From Comamonas odontotermitis (lineage in GTDB: Bacteria; Pseudomonadota; Gammaproteobacteria; Burkholderiales; Burkholderiaceae_C), in NCBI RefSeq assembly GCF_014207855.1, contig NZ_JACHKZ010000004.1, forward strand, positions 124,001 through 188,000: a DNA stretch of 64,000 nucleotides, written 5' to 3'. Positions within the stretch are counted from its first letter, which is position 1. Each line of letters starts with the position of its first letter. Position numbers and translations under genes: made by a program. Shown in pieces: positions 26,313 to 34,563 of the stretch. The notes under the pieces are model-generated. The model was not told the origin of the DNA, searched no databases, and worked only from the letters and a program-made list of their open reading frames with translations.

Positions 26313-27458
26313 ATGAGCACACCCTCCCCCTCGCCTTCCCCCGCCACGGCAAGCCCCCGCAGCGGATTCAAACGCCTGCGCAGCGGCTGGCTGGTCGCCA
26401 CGGCCTGCTCGATTGCCGCATGCGCATCCACCCCTGACGAAGAAAGCCAGCGCCGCTACCAAGCCTCGCAACAGTACTCCGCGCAGGACCAGCGCTTTCG
26501 CAACGGCCCCAACCCCGACATCAAGCCCCATGCCGGCGGGTTGCAGATCTGGTCGCGCTTTCTGTTCGGCGACAAGACCGGCACCGTACCGCAGGATCCG
26601 ATTCCCGTGCAGCCGGTAAGCCAGGCGCAGCTGCAGGCGCTGGCGGACGATGCCAACCACATCATCCGGCTGGGCCACTCTTCACACCTGCTCAAGCTGC
26701 AGGGCCGCTATTGGCTGATCGATCCGGTGTTTGGCGAGCGCGTGTCGCCTTTCAGCTTCATCGGCCCCAAGCGCTTTCACCCCACGCCGCTGCCGCTGCA
26801 GGAATTGCCACCAATTGCAGGCCTCGTGCTCTCGCACGACCACTATGACCATCTGGACGAGCCCACGATCAAATTTCTGCTCGGCAAGGTGGAGCGCTAT
26901 TTCGTGCCGCTCGCGGTCGGTGCTCGCCTGCGCGCCATGGGGGTAGAGGCGGAACGCATCACCGAACTCGACTGGTGGCAGGCCGATGCCCATGCGGGCG
27001 TCACCCTCACGGCCACGCCTTCGCAGCATTTTTCAGGCCGCACGCTCAACGACCGCAACAGCACACTCTGGGCGTCGTGGGTGCTGCAGGCTGGAGGCCA
27101 GCGCATTTTCTATACCGGCGATTCGGGCTATTTCCCCGGTTTCAAGACCATTGGCGAACAACTCGGCCCCATGGATGTGGCTCTGATGGAAAACGGCGCT
27201 TACGACGCCTACTGGCCCTCGGTACACATGACGCCGGAAGAAACCGTGCAGGCCTTCGCCGATGTGCGCGGCCAGGTACTCTACAGCGTGCACAACAGCA
27301 CCTTTGCCCTGGCCATGCACAGCTGGCGCGATCCTCTGGACCGCCTGGAGGCGCTGTCCGAGCAGCGCGGCATTGCATTGGCAACCCCGGAAATCGGCGA
27401 GGTGCTGACCGTTGGTCAGCCGCGCAGCAATGCGCTGTGGTGGAAAAACCTACGTTAA
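26313..27458 (+). CDS. MBL-fold metallo-hydrolase, probable lipoprotein
   Basis: A 381-residue metallo-beta-lactamase-fold hydrolase of the NAPE-PLD/RomA-like group. The metal motif HxHxDH is seen in LVLSHDHYDHLD, with further ligands in ATPSQHFSGR and the IFYTGDSGYFPGF stretch. The N-terminus has a basic region, a hydrophobic segment and a possible lipobox (SIAAC, residues 33-37), pointing to a lipoprotein facing the periplasm. The substrate is unknown; homologues include N-acyl-phosphatidylethanolamine phospholipase D. Confidence 0.8.
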   Translation: MSTPSPSPSPATASPRSGFKRLRSGWLVATACSIAACASTPDEESQRRYQASQQYSAQDQRFRNGPNPDIKPHAGGLQIWSRFLFGDKTGTVPQDPIPVQPVSQAQLQALADDANHIIRLGHSSHLLKLQGRYWLIDPVFGERVSPFSFIGPKRFHPTPLPLQELPPIAGLVLSHDHYDHLDEPTIKFLLGKVERYFVPLAVGARLRAMGVEAERITELDWWQADAHAGVTLTATPSQHFSGRTLNDRNSTLWASWVLQAGGQRIFYTGDSGYFPGFKTIGEQLGPMDVALMENGAYDAYWPSVHMTPEETVQAFADVRGQVLYSVHNSTFALAMHSWRDPLDRLEALSEQRGIALATPEIGEVLTVGQPRSNALWWKNLR

Positions 27459-27628
27459 GCACTGATGACCGCAATGGCGCTAATCGTAGCGCCTGCGCGC
27501 ACTACCATCGCATCGCGTACCTGCCAACGGCGCCGCACTGTTCTGTGCGAGCGTCTTTTGGAACCGTGTTCACGGTCTCGCAGCAGATTTCCTACCGATT
27601 CCCAACCGATTTCCCAGGAGACAACACC

Positions 27629-28018
27629 ATGAGCAACACCGCCACCCGACTGACCAGCCACCCCGAAGAGGCCGCCGTGCGCGTGCCGCTGGAGCTGTAC
27701 ATGCGTGGCCACGCCGAAGACAGCGCCGAACACATGCGTGCCGCCTTCATGCCCACCGCGCGGTTGGAGAGCGTGCGCGAGGGCCCGCTCACCTCGTGGG
27801 ATCTCGATACCTACTGCCAGCGCTTCAATAACACCCCGGCTGCCGATGAGGCCACACGCCGCCGCACCATCGATACGCTCGATATCGTGGGCACGGCGGC
27901 CAGCGCCAAGGTCACCCTGGTGCACGGCAGTATCACCTTCACCGACTATTTCGTGCTGCTCAAGACCGCGCAGGGCTGGAAGATCGCCAACAAGGCCTTC
28001 CATGCACAGGTCGCCTGA
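27629..28018 (+). CDS. NTF2-like (lumazine-binding-like) protein
   Basis: A 129-residue cytoplasmic protein of the NTF2/SnoaL-like fold, resembling the putative lumazine-binding subgroup (Lumazine_bd_2). The typical pattern is present: helical YMRGHAEDSAEHMRAAFMPTARL, central RRRTIDTLDIVGTAASAKVTL, and a C-terminal beta-strand region FTDYFVLLKTAQGWKIANKAFH. Function unknown. CAGGAG precedes the ATG. An imperfect palindrome (ACCGTG-TT-CACGGT, 27563-27576) lies about 50 bp upstream and might be an operator. Confidence 0.75.
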   Translation: MSNTATRLTSHPEEAAVRVPLELYMRGHAEDSAEHMRAAFMPTARLESVREGPLTSWDLDTYCQRFNNTPAADEATRRRTIDTLDIVGTAASAKVTLVHGSITFTDYFVLLKTAQGWKIANKAFHAQVA

Positions 28019-28031
28019 TCCGCTGAAAAAC

Positions 28032-28083
28032 TAAAACGAATGGCTGCCAGCGCTTTCTGTATATACGCCAGCAGCTATCTTTT
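28032..28083. repeat. Degenerate intergenic palindrome (GCTGCCAGCG...CGCCAGCAGC type)
   Basis: Imperfect inverted repeat between convergent genes with an ATGGCTGCCAGCGCTT left half and a CGCCAGCAGCTAT right half, separated by TCTGTATATA. It resembles the other ATAGCTGC-type intergenic repeats in this window and may double as a terminator. Confidence 0.5.
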
Positions 28084-28113
28084 AGAAGAAATTCCGAACC
28101 CGAGCACAGACAC

Positions 28114-29097
28114 TCACTCTGCCTGAATATTCGCCCGCTGCGCCACCTCGCGCATCAGCGGCAGCTCGCGCTCCACACGCTCGCGCAGTGCCGCACCCGG
28201 CCCCCAGGCAGGTGTCAGGCCAATGTCCACCAGCTTGCGCTGCATCTCGGGCACGGCCATCACCTCGGCCAGCGATTGCTCCAGTCTCTTTTGCACCGGC
28301 GCAGGCAGACCGGCTGGTGCCATGAAGGTGAACCAGGTACTCATGTCAAAACCGGGGTAGCCACTCTCGGCTACAGTGGGCACCTGCGGCAGCAAGGCCA
28401 GGCGCCTGGAGCCCAGCGCGGCAATCGGTTTGATCTTGCCCGATTTGATCAGCGGCGTGGTCGCCACCACCGTATCGACGGCCAGTTGCACCTGCCCGCC
28501 CATCAACGCGGTCAGGCTGGGCGAACTGCCGTTGAAGGGCACATGCAGCATGCTCAAGCCCGTGGCAGATTTGAGCAGCTCGCCCCCAAAATGCACCGAT
28601 GACGCGGTGCCGAAAGTGCCATACGAGAACTTGTCCGGCGCGGCCTTCGATTCGACAACCAGCTCCTGCAGGGTATTGGCCTTGACCTCGTTATTGGCCA
28701 CCAGTACCAGGCCCATGTCGGCCACCACGCCCAACATGGTGAAGCCGCGCTGCGGATCGTAGGGCAGCGTCTTGCGCACCACGGGGTTCATCGTCAGCGT
28801 TGAGCCTGCCCCCAGCAGCAGTGTGTAGCCGTCAGGCTGCGCCTTGGCCACCAGCCCCGCACCCACCGCCGTACTGGCGCCGGGGCGGTTGTCCACGATC
28901 ACGGGCTGGCCCAGCTTCTCACCCAGTGAAGTGGCCAGCAGTCGGCCCAGAATATCGGTCGCGCCGCCGGGCGCATAGGGCACCACCAGCTTGATCGGCC
29001 GATCAGGATAATGCTGCTGCGCGAAGGCAGGTGGCAGCGCCAGTGCAGCAGCACTGGCTGCCATGCAGATGATGAAGCGGGAGCGGGACAAGGCCAT
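28114..29097 (-). CDS. Bug-family tripartite tricarboxylate transporter substrate-binding protein
   Basis: A 327-residue periplasmic binding protein. A Sec signal peptide (MALSRSRFIICMAASAAALA..., cleavage near AFAQ) precedes a TctC/Bug domain with PIKLVVPYAPGGATDILGRLLA and QPVIVDNRPGAST. The start at 29097 has AAGGAGA upstream and removes a 16-residue non-conserved extension. It lies 44 bp downstream of an amidase gene on the same strand, with a divergent LysR regulator, suggesting a small catabolic unit for an amide or carboxylate. No TctAB genes nearby. Confidence 0.88.
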   Translation of the reverse strand: MALSRSRFIICMAASAAALALPPAFAQQHYPDRPIKLVVPYAPGGATDILGRLLATSLGEKLGQPVIVDNRPGASTAVGAGLVAKAQPDGYTLLLGAGSTLTMNPVVRKTLPYDPQRGFTMLGVVADMGLVLVANNEVKANTLQELVVESKAAPDKFSYGTFGTASSVHFGGELLKSATGLSMLHVPFNGSSPSLTALMGGQVQLAVDTVVATTPLIKSGKIKPIAALGSRRLALLPQVPTVAESGYPGFDMSTWFTFMAPAGLPAPVQKRLEQSLAEVMAVPEMQRKLVDIGLTPAWGPGAALRERVERELPLMREVAQRANIQAE

Positions 29098-29141
29098 GGT
29101 GAAAATCTCCTTAGGAAGATACGCTTTCTGGAAACACGACA

Positions 29142-30602
29142 TCAAGCCAGCAGCGGGCTCGCCACGCGCGCATGGCCGCTGGCCTGATCGTAGGCATGGC
29201 CGATCTGCAGCACAGCCAGGTCGGACTGCGCAGGCCCGATGATCTGCAAGCCCGCAGGCAGCCCTTGCGCGCCGAAGCCCGCAGGCGCTGCCAGCGCTGG
29301 CAAGCCAGCCATGGTGGCGGGAACCACTGCCTGCATCCAGCGGTGGTAGGTATCCATGGTGCGGCCACCCACAGACTTGGGCCAGTCCAGCGCCGCCTCA
29401 AAGGGAAAGACCTGTGCGGCAGGCAGGATGAGGAAATCGTAGGTCTCGAACAACCGGCGCAGCACTTCGTACCACGCGCTTCGCACGCGCGCAGCCGCAT
29501 AGATGTCCATGGCGGTGAGCGCACGTCCACGCTCCATCTCCCACACCGCTTCAGGTTTGAGCAGTGCGCGTTTGGCAGGGTCGTCGTACAGGGCCGCATT
29601 GGCGCCCGCCACGCTGAAGCTGCGCAGATCGATCCAGGCGCGCCACAGCTGCTCCATATCGAAAGGCGGCAGCACTTCATCCACCGCGCAGCCGATATCC
29701 ACGAACGCATGCAGAGCAGCGCGGCACACATCAAGTACTCCAGGTTCAGTGGGCAGGTGTCCGCCCAGATCGCCCAGCCAGCCAATGCGCGCTCCGCGAA
29801 AATCGCGCGGCAGCGCCCCGCCCCAGTCCTGTGCGCCCTCGCTGCGCCGCGTGAGCGGCAGCCGTGCATCAAACCCCGCCTGCACCGACAGCAGCAGTGC
29901 CAGATCGGGAATATTGCGCGCCATCGGCCCCGCCACGCTGAACTGCTGAAAGAACACCTCATCGCCCGGCCCGTGCGGCACACAGCCCACCGAGGTGCGC
30001 AGGCCGTAGACGTTGTTGAATGCGGCTGGCGTGCGCAGCGAACCCATCATGTCCGAGCCGTCGGCCACCGGCAGCATGTGCAGCGCCACGGCAACCGCTG
30101 CGCCACCACTGCTGCCACCCGCCGAGCGCGCAGGATCGAAGGCGTTGCGCGTAGTGCCGTAGACCGGGTTATAGGTGTGGCCGCCCAGCCCGAATTCGGG
30201 CGAATTGCTGCGCGCTACAAACAGTGCGCCGCCAGCGCGCATGCGCTCGAAAATCACCGCATCGGCCTGCGTCACCTGGCCCGCGAAGATCGGCGAGCCC
30301 TTGGTGGTGACCATGCCCGCAACGGGTGAGATGTCCTTGGGCGCCTGCGGAAAACCGTGCAGCGGCCCGCGGCTTTGGCCGCGCGCCAGCTCCTGGTCAA
30401 GCTGGTGTGCCTGCGCCAGCAGCGGCTCGCGGGGCATGGGCGCCACCAAGGCATTGACCTGCGGGTTGAGCCGATCCATCTGGGCCCAGAAAGCCTGCAG
30501 CACCTCGGTGCAGGAAACCTCTTTGCGATGGATGGCTGCTGAAAGCTGGGTGGCGTTGAGTTCCACAATGCCGGAGCTGGCAGAAACACGGTGCTGGCTC
30601 AT
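29142..30602 (-). CDS. Amidase (amidase signature family)
   Basis: A 486-residue Ser-cisSer-Lys hydrolase of carboxamides. The catalytic Lys lies in FPQAPKDISPVAG and the cis-Ser in SAGGSSGGAAVAVA. The nucleophile Ser is in GSDMMGSLRTPAAF, where the common motif is DTGGS: the Ser is kept, but a Met pair replaces the Thr-Gly. This variant is known in the wider family. It is upstream of the Bug gene and divergent from the LysR gene, which probably controls both. Substrate unknown. Confidence 0.87.
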   Translation of the reverse strand: MSQHRVSASSGIVELNATQLSAAIHRKEVSCTEVLQAFWAQMDRLNPQVNALVAPMPREPLLAQAHQLDQELARGQSRGPLHGFPQAPKDISPVAGMVTTKGSPIFAGQVTQADAVIFERMRAGGALFVARSNSPEFGLGGHTYNPVYGTTRNAFDPARSAGGSSGGAAVAVALHMLPVADGSDMMGSLRTPAAFNNVYGLRTSVGCVPHGPGDEVFFQQFSVAGPMARNIPDLALLLSVQAGFDARLPLTRRSEGAQDWGGALPRDFRGARIGWLGDLGGHLPTEPGVLDVCRAALHAFVDIGCAVDEVLPPFDMEQLWRAWIDLRSFSVAGANAALYDDPAKRALLKPEAVWEMERGRALTAMDIYAAARVRSAWYEVLRRLFETYDFLILPAAQVFPFEAALDWPKSVGGRTMDTYHRWMQAVVPATMAGLPALAAPAGFGAQGLPAGLQIIGPAQSDLAVLQIGHAYDQASGHARVASPLLA

Positions 30603-30708
30603 TGGGGGTCCGTCTCCTGGATGTCTGAAAATTCAGCATAGGTAAACATCCACTTTCCGACAATCACAATTTTCTGCGGTTATCGTTGCGTTTTTTGCAA
30701 AGCAGGCC

Positions 30709-31620
30709 ATGCAAACCTCTCAGCATCTACAGGACACCGCCATCCGCTATTTTCTGGAAGTGGTGCGCAGCGGCTCGGTGAGCGAGGCCGCGCTTCGGCT
30801 CAATGTCTCGGCATCGGCCGTCAGCCGCCAGATCGCATCGCTCGAAGAAGTGCTGCAGACCCCCTTGTTCGAGCGCCGCCCGCGGGGCATGGTGGCCAGT
30901 GCAGCAGGAGAGCTGCTCGCCCACCATGCCAGACGCCACGCGCTGGAAGCAGACCAGGTGGTGTCGGACATACAGGCATTGCATGGGCTGCGCCGCGGTC
31001 ACGTCCGCGTCATGGCGTCCGCCGGGTTTTCCTTCGAGTTTCTGCCCCATGCCATGGCCTCGTTCCGCAACAAACACCCTGGCATGCGGTTTCAGCTCAC
31101 GGCCGCATCACCTGCTGCGGTAACGCATGCCGTGCGCAATGGGGATGCTGACATCGGCCTCACCTACAGCCGCGCCGCAGTGCGCGACATCGATGTGCAA
31201 CACCGCCAGAGCTCGCCAGTGATTGCGATCATGCCGCCCGATCACCCGCTGGCCCGCTTTTCCAGCGTGACGCTCGCGCAGATGCATCCCTACCCGATTG
31301 CGCTGCTGGACGAAGGCAACACCGCGCGCCAGCTGTTTGACATTGCCTGCGGGCAGCGCGGGCTGGAGTTTGAACCGGTGCTGGAGAGCAGCCAGTTCGA
31401 TGCCCTGGTGCGCTTTGTGCTGCACGGCGGCGGGCTCACGCTGGGTGGCGAGGTGACCGTGCGCGAATATGTGCGCCGGGGCCAGCTGCATACGGCAGCC
31501 ATCCGCGAGCGCGGCATGAATGCACGCTCCATTGAGCTGCAGACGCTGACGGGCCGCCAGTTGCCGCAAGGTGTGAAGGCGTTCGTGGAGCACCTGCGAG
31601 TTTTGCTGCCTGCAAGGTGA
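30709..31620 (+). CDS. LysR family transcriptional regulator
   Basis: A 303-residue LTTR: N-terminal winged helix-turn-helix (LEVVRSGSVSEAALRLNVSASAVSRQIASLEEVL, about residues 16-50) and a C-terminal periplasmic-binding-like effector domain. It is divergent from the amidase-Bug operon across 106 bp, the classical arrangement in which the LysR protein controls the neighbour. No exact T-N11-A operator is assigned. Confidence 0.9.
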   Translation: MQTSQHLQDTAIRYFLEVVRSGSVSEAALRLNVSASAVSRQIASLEEVLQTPLFERRPRGMVASAAGELLAHHARRHALEADQVVSDIQALHGLRRGHVRVMASAGFSFEFLPHAMASFRNKHPGMRFQLTAASPAAVTHAVRNGDADIGLTYSRAAVRDIDVQHRQSSPVIAIMPPDHPLARFSSVTLAQMHPYPIALLDEGNTARQLFDIACGQRGLEFEPVLESSQFDALVRFVLHGGGLTLGGEVTVREYVRRGQLHTAAIRERGMNARSIELQTLTGRQLPQGVKAFVEHLRVLLPAR

Positions 31621-31716
31621 TGGCAGCCGGGATTGCCTTCAGGCTACCGGCCTACCTTTCTGGCCCCAGCCGTGCTGCCTGCACCAGACAAGGCAAGCGG
31701 CCAAGGCATATCCTGC

Positions 31717-32652
31717 TCACTTCACCGGCACGATCCGAACGCTCGCCGTGCCGCTCGCATCGGGCGCCGCCACTGCCGCGAACAGCCGGCGGTTGGACTC
31801 GTCGTAGGCCACGCCGATGATCTTGGACCAGCCGCTCGCCAGCACACTGGTTTCCCCCTTGGGGTTGACCTGAAACAGCTTGCCGCCTGAGCCGCCGAAG
31901 AACAGCGTACCGTCTGACGCCGCTGTCATCAGGTCGATACCATCGAGCGTCGTGAAAGTGGCCACGAGCTTGCCGTCAGCCAGACCGGCGGGCTGCGCGC
32001 GCACCTTGCTCAGCGAGTACGACAGCAGTTGCCCGTTGTTCTGATCGCCGATGTAGAGCGTGTCACCCGCCACTGCCAGGCCTACCGGTTTGCCAAGGCC
32101 GGTGACCAGTTCACGCTCGCTCGCCTGTTGGCCGTTCATGCTCAGCTGGCTCACTGCGCCTGCGCCGCCCTTGATGAACCATCCATCCAGCAAGGCGCCA
32201 TCAGGTGCCGTGGTGATGCCGATGCGGCGGCGCTTTGGGTCCGTCCCCTCCAGGTTGAATGCGGTGCCGCTCTTGGGAACGGCGACGACTGCGCCATCGG
32301 TACCGAAACCAAAACGCGTGGTGTAGAACGCGCCATCAGATCTGCGCGTCAACTGTCCCAGCGTGGCGCCGCTGGCTGGCGCTGCAGGCAAGGCCGCATA
32401 GGCCGGAAAGGACTGGTTGCCGTCCCACACACGGATATTGTTGGCCGTGTCGTCAGTCAGGTACAGCCTGGATTCGACCTTGTCCCAGTACAGGCCATTG
32501 AGCTTGGCTGCCACCGGCAGTGTGGTCGGTCCCCGATCCACGTCACTACCCCCGCCACCACAGGCCGACAGCGCCACGAACCCCGAAGCCATACCGGCTA
32601 GCAACCAGCGGCGCAGCCCAAAGGTGTTGCGCAAAGCGGAAATGATTTTCAT
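31717..32652 (-). CDS. Lipoprotein with propeller-like repeats
   Basis: A 311-residue protein with a lipoprotein signal: basic N-terminus, hydrophobic stretch and lipobox LSAC with lipidated Cys31, followed by a Gly-rich linker. The mature part contains repeating blocks such as LNGLYWDKVESRLYLTDD, LAVAGDTLYIGDQNNGQLL and IIGVAYDESNRRLFAAV, which look like NHL/SMP-30-type beta-propeller blades. No catalytic residues could be assigned. It is divergent from the di-heme protein gene with about 60 bp between starts, suggesting shared regulation and an outer-membrane or periplasmic redox role. Confidence 0.7.
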   Translation of the reverse strand: MKIISALRNTFGLRRWLLAGMASGFVALSACGGGGSDVDRGPTTLPVAAKLNGLYWDKVESRLYLTDDTANNIRVWDGNQSFPAYAALPAAPASGATLGQLTRRSDGAFYTTRFGFGTDGAVVAVPKSGTAFNLEGTDPKRRRIGITTAPDGALLDGWFIKGGAGAVSQLSMNGQQASERELVTGLGKPVGLAVAGDTLYIGDQNNGQLLSYSLSKVRAQPAGLADGKLVATFTTLDGIDLMTAASDGTLFFGGSGGKLFQVNPKGETSVLASGWSKIIGVAYDESNRRLFAAVAAPDASGTASVRIVPVK

Positions 32653-32715
32653 GTGCTCCTCATTGATTTGAATTCATTCAATAAAATACCATCGTTATTA
32701 TATTTTGGAATAGCG

Positions 32716-33945
32716 ATGCAACCCCATGATAGCGCCGCCCCACCATGCGGCCGTTCCCTGCGTACAACACGCCTGCAGATCTGGATGTTCGCCTGCCTGG
32801 CAGTGGCGACAACCTTCGCAGGCTGCGGCGGCGGTTCCACGGCAGGCAGCACCATCGAGTTGCCTGCTACCGAGCCCTGGCAATGGAGTCTTCCAGCCGG
32901 CTGGAGTCCGCCTGTCGTGCCTGAAAACAATCCAATGAACACGGCCAAAGTGGAGCTGGGTCGGCGCCTGTTCTATGACACCCGGTTGTCGGGCAACGGC
33001 ACGCAGTCCTGCGCCAGTTGTCATGCACAGGCCAGCGCCTTTACCGACAACCGGGCACTGGCACGTGGTTCCACCGGCGAGATACACCCGCGCAACGCCC
33101 AGCCCCTGGCCAATGTGGCCTACCACAGCACGCTGAACTGGGCCGATCCGGCAGCGACCACACTGGAGCAGCAACTGCTCGCGCCGCTGTTCAATGTCCA
33201 TCCGGTAGAGCTAGGCGTGAATGACGGCAACCGCGACGAGGTACTGGCCCGACTGCGCCGCGATCCCGACTACCCGCCACGCTTTGCAGCAGCGTTTGCG
33301 GGCCTGCCAGAGCCGCTGAGCTGGGACCATGTTGCCAAGGCCATCGCAGCCTTCGAGCGCACGCTCATCTCGGCAGACAGCCGCTATGACCGCCATCTTG
33401 CCGGGCAGGTGACACTGACGGATACGGAGACGCGGGGAATGCGCCTTTTCTTCGGCGATCAGGCGCTGTGCTCGCGCTGCCACGGCAGCCCGAACTTCAA
33501 TGACCAGTTCCGCACAGCCACGACAACCGACGCGCCAGCGGTGTTTCACAACACGGGGCTGTTCAACATCGGAGGTACAGGCGCCTACCCGGAGCCGAAC
33601 CGCGGAGTGTACGAACTCACCCGAAAGATCACCGACATGGGACGCTTTCGTGCAGCCAGCCTGCGCAATATCGAGCTGACCGCACCCTACATGCATGACG
33701 GCAGCATCGGCACGCTCGAAGCCGTGCTCGACTTCTATGCCGACGGCGGCCGCAATGTGGGCAATGGCCTGTATGCAGGCGACGGCCGGCTCAACCCCTA
33801 CAAGGATCCGCTCATCTCACAGATCCGCCTGCAGGCTCAGGACAAGTCCGACCTCGTGGCCTTTCTGAAAACGCTGACCGACTACACATTCATCAGCAAT
33901 CCCCAGTTCTCCGATCCCTTTGCCGCCAATAAAAGCCACCCATGA
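32716..33945 (+). CDS. MbnH-like di-heme protein (cytochrome c peroxidase/MauG superfamily)
   Basis: A 409-residue exported di-heme protein. Two haem-attachment motifs are present: CASCH at about 99-103 and CSRCH at about 252-256. The layout (NNPMNTAKVELGRRLFYD, GSTGEIHPRNAQPLANVAYHSTLNWADP, PVELGV, YMHDGSIGTLEAVLDFY) matches the MbnH/MXAN_0977 subgroup. In methanotrophs MbnH modifies a Trp of the copper protein MbnP; no MbnP-like gene is visible here. A hydrophobic N-terminal segment ends in AGC followed by Gly/Ser, so it may be a lipoprotein. The gene overlaps trmO by 4 bp. Confidence 0.85.
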   Translation: MQPHDSAAPPCGRSLRTTRLQIWMFACLAVATTFAGCGGGSTAGSTIELPATEPWQWSLPAGWSPPVVPENNPMNTAKVELGRRLFYDTRLSGNGTQSCASCHAQASAFTDNRALARGSTGEIHPRNAQPLANVAYHSTLNWADPAATTLEQQLLAPLFNVHPVELGVNDGNRDEVLARLRRDPDYPPRFAAAFAGLPEPLSWDHVAKAIAAFERTLISADSRYDRHLAGQVTLTDTETRGMRLFFGDQALCSRCHGSPNFNDQFRTATTTDAPAVFHNTGLFNIGGTGAYPEPNRGVYELTRKITDMGRFRAASLRNIELTAPYMHDGSIGTLEAVLDFYADGGRNVGNGLYAGDGRLNPYKDPLISQIRLQAQDKSDLVAFLKTLTDYTFISNPQFSDPFAANKSHP

Positions 33946-34424
33946 ACGACATCATCACCATGCGCCCCATCGGCACGATCCGCAGTCCCTTCCACAGCAC
34001 ACAGGGCATGCCGATCCAGACCGTGGCCGCAGCCGATGCGGAAGGTGAACTGGAAGTATTCGAAGCCTTTGCCGCCGGCCTGCGTGACATCGAAGGCTTC
34101 GCCTACCTGATCCTGCTCACGCATCTGCACCAGGCGACGGAAAAGCTCGAAGTCGTGCCCTTCATGGATACCGAGAGCCACGGCGTTTTCGCCACGCGCG
34201 CGCCGGCGCGGCCCAACCGCATCGGCCTGTCCATCGTGCAACTGGTGCAGGTGCATGGCCACGTGCTTCGCTTTCGCGGCAATGACATGCTGGACGGCAC
34301 GCCAGTGCTCGACATCAAGCCCTATGTACCGCAGCTGGATGTGCGCTCTACCGAACGCATAGGTTGGTTCAGTCAGGGCCTGCAGCACCTGCCTTCTGCC
34401 AAGTCGGACGACCGCATGCGCTAA
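33942..34424 (+). CDS. trmO: tRNA (N6-threonylcarbamoyladenosine37-N6)-methyltransferase TrmO
   Basis: SAM-dependent enzyme that methylates t6A37 of certain tRNAs (TsaA/YaeB family). The 160 residues match the catalytic beta-barrel domain: MRPIGTIRSPF at the start, ARPNRIGLSIVQLV as the hallmark motif, and LDGTPVLDIKPYVP near the end. It lacks the C-terminal extension of the E. coli enzyme, as many TsaA homologues do. It starts inside the stop codon of the upstream MbnH-like gene (ATGA), so its translation is coupled to it, an unusual pairing. Confidence 0.86.
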   Translation: MNDIITMRPIGTIRSPFHSTQGMPIQTVAAADAEGELEVFEAFAAGLRDIEGFAYLILLTHLHQATEKLEVVPFMDTESHGVFATRAPARPNRIGLSIVQLVQVHGHVLRFRGNDMLDGTPVLDIKPYVPQLDVRSTERIGWFSQGLQHLPSAKSDDRMR

Positions 34425-34438
34425 GGTTCTTCGATCAC

Positions 34439-34530
34439 AAAAAGAGAGTCGGCTGCACCTTCCCATCCTTGATCTCCAACCATTTTCATAGCGGAATCAT
34501 TGATAGGAACGCGTAGCCAGCTCTCTTTTT
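34439..34530. terminator. Long inverted repeat between trmO and parC
   Basis: AAAAAGAGAGTCGGCT (34439-34454) faces AGCCAGCTCTCTTTTT (34515-34530): 14 of 16 pairs, with A-runs and T-runs at the outer ends and about 60 bp between. It may work as a bidirectional terminator between the two convergent genes. The large loop makes this uncertain. Confidence 0.45.
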
Positions 34531-34563
34531 TGAATATGGCAGGGCCCGTATCGACCCCGTCGG

